A stretch of 64,000 bases of DNA from NCBI GenBank assembly GCA_903844815.1, contig CAIMVD010000088.1, positions 52,572 to 116,571 on the forward strand, given 5' to 3'. A program made the translations under genes and the position numbers. The stretch's first letter is position 1, and each line of letters begins with the position of its first letter. Origin of the DNA: an uncultured Bacteroidota bacterium. Lineage in GTDB: Bacteria > Bacteroidota > Bacteroidia > Bacteroidales > VadinHA17. Below are positions 57,556 to 64,000 of the stretch, piece after piece. The notes below the pieces were generated by a model. That model did no database searches, was not told the DNA's origin, and worked only from the letters and a program-made list of their open reading frames with translations.

Positions 57556-58818
57556 ATGCGTAAAGAACTCCTTATAAAAAATATCAAATGTCTTGTTCAG
57601 ACTGACGATTCCTCAAGGATGAAAGTCTGCGGCAAGGAAATGTCGGTTCTTGAAAATATTGAAAATTCCTATCTTTATATAGATGAAGGAATAATCCGGA
57701 ATTTCGGTACTATGAAAGAATTCCGGGATGCAAATATTACTGAATCTTCCGGTAATATTGATGTAATTGATGCTGCCGGAAAATTTGTCTTTCCCTCTTT
57801 CTGCGATTCCCATACCCACATTGTATATTCGGGGAGCCGGGAGATTGAGTATTCAGACAAGATCAGGGGATTGTCGTATGAAGAGATTGCTCGCAGGGGA
57901 GGAGGGATCCTGAATTCGGCTGCCCTGTTGCACGAAACATCCGAAGAAAACCTTTATGCTCAGTCAATGGTCAGGATCAATGAGATTATTAAATCAGGCA
58001 CCGGAGCTGTGGAGATAAAAAGCGGCTACGGGCTGAATACGGACGATGAGCTGAAAATGCTAAGGGTTATCAGGCAGATAAAGGAAACCACCCTTCTTGA
58101 GGTAAAGGCTACCTTTCTGGGAGCACATGCAATACCTCCGGAATTTAAAAACAGCAGGGAAAAATATGTCGACACTATTATTAATGAGATGATCCCGGTC
58201 GTTGCCTCCGAAGAGCTTGCTGATTACATAGATGTTTTCTGCGACAGAGGTTTCTTTACCGTTGAGGACACAGAAAGGATCCTTATGGCAGGAATGAAAT
58301 ACGGACTGATTCCGAAGATTCATGCCAATGAGCTGGATTTCTCAGGGGGAATCCAGGCTGGCGTAAAATATAATGCTCTTTCAGTTGATCATTTAGAGTG
58401 CACTGGCGACAGAGAAATTGAAGTCCTGCTGGGATCGGACACGATGCCGACACTTCTCCCCGGTGCTGCATTTTTCCTTGGCATGCACTATCCTCCGGCA
58501 CGTAAGATGATTGATGCAGGGTTGCCGGTTGCGATGGCTTCGGACTATAATCCGGGCTCATCTCCATCGGGAAACATGAAGCTTGTGATGTCGCTGGGAT
58601 GCGTTAAACTCAGAATGCTACCAGAAGAGGTTATTAATGCAGTTACCCTAAACTCGGCATATGCGATGGGATTATCTGAAACTCACGGCTCAATAGCCGT
58701 TGGCAAGATTGCAAATGTTTTCATTACCAAAGAAATGCCGTCTTTTCAGTTCATGCCTTATGCTTATGGCAGTGACCTTATTGATACTGTAATACTAAAA
58801 GGACAGGTTATTAGTTAA
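57556..58818 (+). CDS. hutI: Imidazolonepropionase
   Basis: 420 residues, amidohydrolase fold. Metal ligands H86 and H88 in DSHTHIVYSGSRE, EIKSGYGL, KIHANELDF with the third histidine, SVDHLE and ASDYNPGSSPS. It hydrolyses 4-imidazolone-5-propionate to N-formimino-L-glutamate in histidine breakdown. The product is the substrate of FtcD encoded next. hutH and hutU are not in the window. Confidence 0.96.
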   Translation: MRKELLIKNIKCLVQTDDSSRMKVCGKEMSVLENIENSYLYIDEGIIRNFGTMKEFRDANITESSGNIDVIDAAGKFVFPSFCDSHTHIVYSGSREIEYSDKIRGLSYEEIARRGGGILNSAALLHETSEENLYAQSMVRINEIIKSGTGAVEIKSGYGLNTDDELKMLRVIRQIKETTLLEVKATFLGAHAIPPEFKNSREKYVDTIINEMIPVVASEELADYIDVFCDRGFFTVEDTERILMAGMKYGLIPKIHANELDFSGGIQAGVKYNALSVDHLECTGDREIEVLLGSDTMPTLLPGAAFFLGMHYPPARKMIDAGLPVAMASDYNPGSSPSGNMKLVMSLGCVKLRMLPEEVINAVTLNSAYAMGLSETHGSIAVGKIANVFITKEMPSFQFMPYAYGSDLIDTVILKGQVIS

Positions 58819-58823
58819 ATAAA

Positions 58824-58934
58824 CCTCTGTGTCACTCTGTGCTACTCTGTGTCTCTCTGTGTAACCATTTAAAATAAGAACTAACACAGTCCCGAGTACT
58901 CTGGAACACTGAGAACCACAGAGGGACACAGAGG
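58824..58934. repeat. Intergenic hairpin repeat of the CACAGAGG type
   Basis: CCTCTGTGTCACTCTGTG at the left pairs imperfectly with ACCACAGAGGGACACAGAGG at the right. CTCTGTG units repeat about every 11-12 bases in the left arm. It fills the gap between hutI and ftcD. Confidence 0.7.
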
Positions 58935-58956
58935 AGTTTGAAATAATTAAGTTAAA

Positions 58957-60654
58957 ATGGAAAAGAAGATAATTGAATGTGTCCCCAATTTCAGCGAAGG
59001 CAGGGATATGGGTATAATAAAACAGATTACCGATGCTATTGAATCTGTAGCGGGAGTGAAATTGCTTGATGTTGATCCCGGAAGTGATACCAACAGGACA
59101 GTTGTGACCTTTGTGGGCAGCCCGGAAGATGTTGCAGAAGCAGCCTTTCGTTCTGTAAAGAAAGCATCCGAAATCATTGATATGTCAAAACATCATGGAG
59201 AGCATCCCCGGATGGGAGCTACCGATGTCTGTCCCTTCATACCTGTATCCGGAATTACGATGGATGAAGTTGTTGAATGTGCGCGAAAAGTAGCTGAAAG
59301 GATAGGCAGCGAATTGTCGATCCCGGTTTACTGTTATGAAAACGCTGCGTTTAACGATGAAAGGAGGAACCTTGCCAGCTGCAGGACAGGTGAGTATGAA
59401 GGGCTTAAGAAGAGGCTTGAAGATCCTCTGTGGAAACCCGATTTTGGACCGGCTGATTTTAATTCCCGCTCTGGTGCGACAGCCGTTGGCGCAAGGGATT
59501 TCCTTGTAGCTTTTAATGTAAACCTTAATACAACTTCCGTTCGAAGGGCTAATGCAATCGCCTATGATGTAAGGGAGAAGGGAAGGCCAAAAAGGGAGGG
59601 TGACCGGGCAGATGGCAGGATACTTAAAGATGAAAATGGCGAAAACATAATGGTTCCCGGGTCACTTAAATCAGTAAAGGCAATAGGATGGTTTATCGAG
59701 GAATACGGGATTGCTCAGATTTCAATGAATCTGACAAATATTTCAGTGACACCTGTTCATATTGCCTTCGATAAGGTTTGCAGGAAAGCTGACTTAAGGG
59801 GAATAAGGGTGACAGGTTCAGAACTTGTAGGTCTGATCCCGCTCAAATCATTGCTCGATGCTGGGCGCTATTACCTTGATAAACAGCAGCGTTCTTCCGG
59901 AGTGTCTGACGAGGAGTTATTAAAAATAGCAGTAAGGTCGATGGGGCTCAGCGACATTTCTCCTTTTATTCCTGAGAAAAAGGTGATTGAATATGTGATG
60001 GCTGAAAAAGGCAGTACACGGCTCGTTGATATGAGTCTTAAGGCATATATGAATACAACTGCCTCTGAGTTGCCGGCGCCAGGAGGAGGATCTGCCTCGG
60101 CCTATATAGGAGCTCTCGGTGCTGCCCTGGGAACCATGGTCGCAAATCTTTCGGCACACAAAAAGGGATGGGACAACAGATGGAAAGAGTTTTCCGATGT
60201 TGCTGAGAAGGGCAAGGAAATTCAGAATAGCCTGCTGAAACTGGTTGATGAAGATACCGAAGCATTTAATTCCATCCTGATGGCTTATTCACTGCCAAAG
60301 CGAACCGAAGAAGAAAGGAATTTCAGGGACATCGCAGTTCAGAATGCGACAAAGAATGCCATGATGATTCCTTTCCTGGTTGTTGAAACAGCCTTCAGAG
60401 GTTTTGAAATAATCAGGAAAATGGTTGAGAAAGGAAATCCGAGTTCAATCACAGATGCCGGAGTGGGAGCTCTCGCTCTCAGTACCTGCATAAAAGGAGC
60501 ATTTTTGAATGTCAGGATTAATGCCTCGGGACTAGAGGACAAGGATTTTGCCAGCAGGATTATTAACTCAGGTGAGGAGATTCTGCTTAATGCAGGGAAA
60601 GAGGAATCAGAAATTCTAAGAATAATAGATGAGCACTTAAAAAAGAATTTCTGA
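58957..60654 (+). CDS. ftcD: Bifunctional glutamate formimidoyltransferase/formimidotetrahydrofolate cyclodeaminase
   Basis: 565 residues. The N-terminal transferase (1 to about 320) starts with MEKKIIECVPNFSEGRD and includes HHGEHPRMGATDVCPF. The C-terminal cyclodeaminase (about 350-565) has PAPGGGSASAYIGALGAAL and IVTDAGVG-like ITDAGVGALALST. It transfers the formimino group of N-formiminoglutamate to tetrahydrofolate, then releases ammonia, giving methenyl-THF and glutamate. It completes the branch begun by HutI. The full fused form is present. Confidence 0.96.
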   Translation: MEKKIIECVPNFSEGRDMGIIKQITDAIESVAGVKLLDVDPGSDTNRTVVTFVGSPEDVAEAAFRSVKKASEIIDMSKHHGEHPRMGATDVCPFIPVSGITMDEVVECARKVAERIGSELSIPVYCYENAAFNDERRNLASCRTGEYEGLKKRLEDPLWKPDFGPADFNSRSGATAVGARDFLVAFNVNLNTTSVRRANAIAYDVREKGRPKREGDRADGRILKDENGENIMVPGSLKSVKAIGWFIEEYGIAQISMNLTNISVTPVHIAFDKVCRKADLRGIRVTGSELVGLIPLKSLLDAGRYYLDKQQRSSGVSDEELLKIAVRSMGLSDISPFIPEKKVIEYVMAEKGSTRLVDMSLKAYMNTTASELPAPGGGSASAYIGALGAALGTMVANLSAHKKGWDNRWKEFSDVAEKGKEIQNSLLKLVDEDTEAFNSILMAYSLPKRTEEERNFRDIAVQNATKNAMMIPFLVVETAFRGFEIIRKMVEKGNPSSITDAGVGALALSTCIKGAFLNVRINASGLEDKDFASRIINSGEEILLNAGKEESEILRIIDEHLKKNF

Positions 60655-60670
60655 AAAAATCCTGAAACAA

Positions 60671-60712
60671 AGAGAGGGGAGTGGATTTATTTCTGCCCTC
60701 TCTCTGTTTTTC
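60671..60712 (+). terminator. Rho-independent terminator after ftcD
   Basis: AGAGAGGG (60671-60678) pairs with CCCTCTCT (60696-60703), followed by CTGTTTTT. The stem and tail closely resemble those after the two duplicated genes. Confidence 0.85.
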
Positions 60713-60850
60713 ACACCCCTCTCATTCGAAAAGTGCATAATGTGAAAAATAATGTAACCAAATAACCCCTATTGCTTTAAAATAAACACATGATTATGAC
60801 AAATATTTCGAATATTTCAAATAAATGTTAAAAAACGCAAATAAAGATAA

Positions 60851-60880
60851 TTGTAATGTGAAATAATTAAAATATATTAG
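60851..60880 (+). promoter_or_regulatory. Putative promoter of the SusC-like gene
   Basis: TTG (60851-60853), exactly 19 bases, TATATTAG (60873-60880), one mismatch from TAnnTTTG. The leader would be about 35 bases. The 60713-60850 stretch is AT-rich and shows nothing else. Confidence 0.6.
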
Positions 60881-60920
60881 CATCGCGATAAATTACCTAT
60901 TATTACCTAAATTCGATTTT

Positions 60921-63900
60921 ATGAAAAAAATCCTTATGTTTTTTTCACTGTTGCTTATAACAGGTTCTCTTGTTATGGGTCAGACGGTGCAAATTGTCGG
61001 GACTGTCACAGGTTCTGAAGATGGCTTACCAATACCTGGGGTATCGGTCACTGTTAAAGGGACTACTCTTGGTGCACTCACCGGACTTGATGGCAAATAT
61101 GTTATCAACGCACCCGCTAATTCACTGTATCTTATGTTCAGTTTCATTGGCTACAAGACCCAGGAATCCATAATTGCAGGGAAAACAAAGATTGACATTA
61201 CACTTGAGCAGGATGTATTCAAGGTTGATGAAGTTGTCGTTGTTGCCTATGGTACCCAGCAAAAGCGCGATATCACAGGGACAGTTGCAACTGTGAAAGG
61301 TGATGCCCTTAAGGGGCCGGTCCAGAGTTTTGACCAGGCACTTCAGGGAAAGGCCTCAGGACTGTCAGTTACTCTTCCTAATGGTGTATTGAATAATCCG
61401 CCGGTAATAAGGATCAGGGGATACAACTCCATATCGGGAAGTTCTTCTCCCCTTGTTGTTGTTGACGGTGTTCCGATAGCCACAGGAAACTTCGGAGGTA
61501 CAGCCGTTACAAACGCTCTTTCTGATATAAATCCAGCTGATATTGCTTCAATGGATATTTTGAAGGATGCTTCAGCGACTGCTCTTTATGGTTCACGTGC
61601 GGCCAACGGTGTTATACTTATTACAACCAAACGCGGTTCGGGAGGAAAAACAAAAGTAACATATGATGGTTATGTAGGTCTTACTGAGCCTTATAATATT
61701 TTCGAAATGATGAATGCTGAACAGTATATTGAGCATAAGAACAGGGCGTGGATCAACGCTTCAGGTTCCACAGCTCCCCAGCTTTCAATCGTAAATGATT
61801 CAGATGGAAATCCTATTGATACAAGATGGTCCGACCAGGTATATCAAAAAGGATTTCAGCAAAATCATGCTGTCACATTCTCAGGCTCTACTTCAACAAC
61901 CAACTATTACCTTTCAGTGGGGTATACCGATCAGGCAGGTATGATTAAGAAAAATACCTTTACCAGGAAAAATGCAAGGCTGAATATTGACCATAAGCTG
62001 AATAAGATGATTACACTTGGAGTAAACGTTGGTTATACAAACGGATTAAACGAATCTCCTGTAACTGGTTCATCTTTTGCAACTGCTGGTGCAGCCCGTC
62101 TAGCTTTTGTACTTCCTCCGAGCCTCGGTTCTTATAAGAATGACGGAAGTGGTGCATATAATATTGAAGGATCAGCTATCGGAAGAATGGGTCAGCCATT
62201 CCCTGCTCTGGGGTATTATAATCCTACTGCAATTCTGGCACTTAATTCATTCACTACTGAAACCGACCGTGTACTGTCAACCGTTTATGCCAGCATTATC
62301 CCTTTTAAAGGACTGGAGTTTAAAACTCAGTTTGGTCAGGATTATCTGGTTTCTGAGCAGAATTATTTCCAGTCGCCGGTAACAGGTGACGGTTATAGTA
62401 CTAATGGTGCTACAGGAGCTTCAAATCAAAAATTCCGCAGATGGACCTGGACAAATACCTTAAATTACAATACGACCCTTGCGGAGAAGTACAACATCGG
62501 ATTACTTGGAGGGGTTGAAGAACAACGTTCGTATAACAGTTCATGGAGCGGAAGTAAAACCAATGTTTCTGATCCGTTCTTTGAAGATTATCAGGGTGCA
62601 TGGGTAACTGCCGGAATGGGTGGTGGCGGAATTGGTGAAAACTATTTTATATCCTATTTTGGGCGTGCCAGTTTCAACTATAACAAGAAGTATTATATTG
62701 AGGGTAGCGTTCGACGTGATGGTTTTTCAGGACTTGCACAGGATAACAAATTCGGTACCTTCTGGGGGGCTTCTGCTATGTGGAATGCTTCAAAAGAGAG
62801 TTTCATTTCAGATGCTATTGGATCAATATTCTCTGATATCCGCTTTAAAGCAAGCTACGGTAAAGTAGGTAATATGTCAGCTGTTGGTGATTTTAGTTCC
62901 CTGTTCCTTTATGGATCCGGTGTTTATGGAGCCGTTCCGTCACTTTCATTCACACAAGCTGGTAATGCCGATTTACAATGGGAAACAAGCAACAAATACG
63001 ATCTTGGTTTGAGTTTCGGCCTTTTTAAGGACAGAATACAGACTGAACTTAACTACTATTACAATGACATAAATGGTCTGGTTTTAGGAGTTCCTCAGTC
63101 ACCATCAAAAGGAATCCCCGGAAACTCAATATCTGCTAACGTTGGTTCAATGTATAATACAGGTGCTGAGATTTCAGTAACTTCATATAACATTTCCAAA
63201 CCTAATTTCTCATGGTCAACCACTTTCAATTTCAGTACTCTGAAAAACAGGGTGACTGAGCTTGCTCCGGGTGTTACTGAACTACTTGGAGTTACTGGCG
63301 GACTTGAAACAACCAGCAAGACAGTTGTTGGAGCACCTTTAGGCAATATCCTCGCCGTTACTACTAATGGAGTAGATGCGGAAACCGGACGCAGAATATT
63401 TGTAAATAAAGCTGGGAAAGAAGTGCTTTTCTATTTCGAAAACAGCACAGCCACCAGATGGCAATACAGGGATGGTTCAGGAGTTGCTCCGGCGATAACT
63501 ACTGCTGCCGATGCTATAGTTCAGGGATCACCACTTCCCAAGATCTATGGAGGTATTGACAACAACCTGTCTTATAAGGGTATTGATTTTTCACTTAATC
63601 TTACCTATGCTCTTGGTTTGTATGTATATAACGGATCAAAATCAGGCCTTAGGGATCAGAGGTGGTGGAATAATTCTGTTGAAGTGTATGAGACAGCCTG
63701 GAGAAACCCGGGTGACATTACCAATATTCCAAAACCTATTATGAATGATAACATCTCCAATGGATCATCATTCCCGATCTCTGAGAATATTGAAAAAGGT
63801 GATTATCTTAAAATCAGGAATCTATCTGCCGGTTATACTTTCAAGAGCCTGCCATCTGTAACCGGGATTCAAAGTTTAAGGCTTTATGCCCAGGTATTCA

Positions 63901-64000
63901 ATATGTTTGTTTTTACAAACTATAAAGGTTCTGACCCTGAAGTATCGACAAACGGAGACACTAACCTGACTCCCGGAATTGACAGAAACTCCGCTCCCCA
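60921..64000 (+). CDS. SusC/RagA-type TonB-linked outer-membrane receptor (3 prime truncated by window)
   Basis: ATG 60921; 1026 codons are visible and the frame is open to the end. Signal peptide MKKILMFFSLLLITGSLVMGQ. Residues about 23-100 form the carboxypeptidase-regulatory-like domain (GVSVTVKGTTLGALTGLDGKY). The TonB plug follows, with VVVAYGTQQKRDITG and the SusC hallmark LYGSRAANGVILITTKRG. The barrel starts near residue 240. Proteins of this kind import glycans or peptides, paired with a SusD-like lipoprotein whose gene would normally come next, beyond the window. The substrate is unknown. No regulator gene precedes it. Confidence 0.96.
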   Translation, partial: MKKILMFFSLLLITGSLVMGQTVQIVGTVTGSEDGLPIPGVSVTVKGTTLGALTGLDGKYVINAPANSLYLMFSFIGYKTQESIIAGKTKIDITLEQDVFKVDEVVVVAYGTQQKRDITGTVATVKGDALKGPVQSFDQALQGKASGLSVTLPNGVLNNPPVIRIRGYNSISGSSSPLVVVDGVPIATGNFGGTAVTNALSDINPADIASMDILKDASATALYGSRAANGVILITTKRGSGGKTKVTYDGYVGLTEPYNIFEMMNAEQYIEHKNRAWINASGSTAPQLSIVNDSDGNPIDTRWSDQVYQKGFQQNHAVTFSGSTSTTNYYLSVGYTDQAGMIKKNTFTRKNARLNIDHKLNKMITLGVNVGYTNGLNESPVTGSSFATAGAARLAFVLPPSLGSYKNDGSGAYNIEGSAIGRMGQPFPALGYYNPTAILALNSFTTETDRVLSTVYASIIPFKGLEFKTQFGQDYLVSEQNYFQSPVTGDGYSTNGATGASNQKFRRWTWTNTLNYNTTLAEKYNIGLLGGVEEQRSYNSSWSGSKTNVSDPFFEDYQGAWVTAGMGGGGIGENYFISYFGRASFNYNKKYYIEGSVRRDGFSGLAQDNKFGTFWGASAMWNASKESFISDAIGSIFSDIRFKASYGKVGNMSAVGDFSSLFLYGSGVYGAVPSLSFTQAGNADLQWETSNKYDLGLSFGLFKDRIQTELNYYYNDINGLVLGVPQSPSKGIPGNSISANVGSMYNTGAEISVTSYNISKPNFSWSTTFNFSTLKNRVTELAPGVTELLGVTGGLETTSKTVVGAPLGNILAVTTNGVDAETGRRIFVNKAGKEVLFYFENSTATRWQYRDGSGVAPAITTAADAIVQGSPLPKIYGGIDNNLSYKGIDFSLNLTYALGLYVYNGSKSGLRDQRWWNNSVEVYETAWRNPGDITNIPKPIMNDNISNGSSFPISENIEKGDYLKIRNLSAGYTFKSLPSVTGIQSLRLYAQVFNMFVFTNYKGSDPEVSTNGDTNLTPGIDRNSAP

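Noticed and set aside
58824..58934. Possible small RNA or CRISPR from the periodic CTCTGTG units
   Set aside because: Unit spacing is irregular and there is no direct repeat-spacer pattern; a dispersed hairpin repeat explains it better.

Overview
The window is ordinary-to-accessory chromosome of a member of the Bacteroidota, most likely an environmental Bacteroidales/Marinilabiliales-type organism; I cannot name the genus. The evidence is a SusC/RagA-type TonB-linked receptor, several outer-membrane barrels, the short sigma-70 typical of the phylum, promoters of the TTTG-N19-TAnnTTTG type with no Shine-Dalgarno dependence, an intact bamD-rpoZ-coaBC-DUF4835(PorD)-recN gene order, and a bifunctional FtcD. 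There are no rRNA genes, transposases, prophage genes or CRISPR arrays. One tRNA (Pro, anticodon GGG) is present.

Layout. 0-6.3 kb: end of a CheB methylesterase, a hybrid REC-HisKA-HATPase-REC kinase and a REC-SpoIIE phosphatase (signalling), then a YqaA-like membrane protein, an SPFH/band-7 protein and FtsE. 6.5-15 kb: a giant TPR protein paired with an outer-membrane barrel, gyrB, and a secreted M28 peptidase whose start overlaps the end of gyrB. 15-22.4 kb: DUF362-ferredoxin protein, dacB, rlmN and dapF on the minus strand, then degP/htrA and rpoD with clear terminators and a consensus promoter. 22.4-34.4 kb: a HEPN-MNT pair with its own promoter, then a three-gene block of exported proteins: a 574-residue barrel, a 2277-residue TANFOR-type protein and a 700-residue fibronectin-III-type protein. 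34.4-38.5 kb: uvrB, an exported methyltransferase-like protein and LhgO. 38.7-41.1 kb: a tandem duplication of about 1.3 kb, each copy holding a long leader with a 142-bp interval bounded by inverted repeats, a promoter, a 181-residue protein and a terminator. 41.2-48.7 kb: SDR/DUF2867, TPR-like and methyltransferase genes, a small zinc-ribbon protein, tRNA-Pro, trxB, an AHSA1-like protein, a TorD-like chaperone and an alpha-oxoamine synthase. 48.7-54.5 kb: the cell-envelope/housekeeping run bamD-rpoZ-coaBC-porD-like-recN-fabI, in which coaBC is damaged by a frameshift at an A12 tract and by loss of the central part of its CoaB domain. 54.6-64 kb: DUF819 transporter-like protein, Omp85-type barrel, hutI, ftcD and the start of a SusC-like receptor that runs off the end.

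The most interesting items are the damaged coaBC, the tandem duplicated locus with spacing-conserved inverted repeats, the TANFOR three-gene block, and several families of intergenic hairpin repeats that recur inside this single window.
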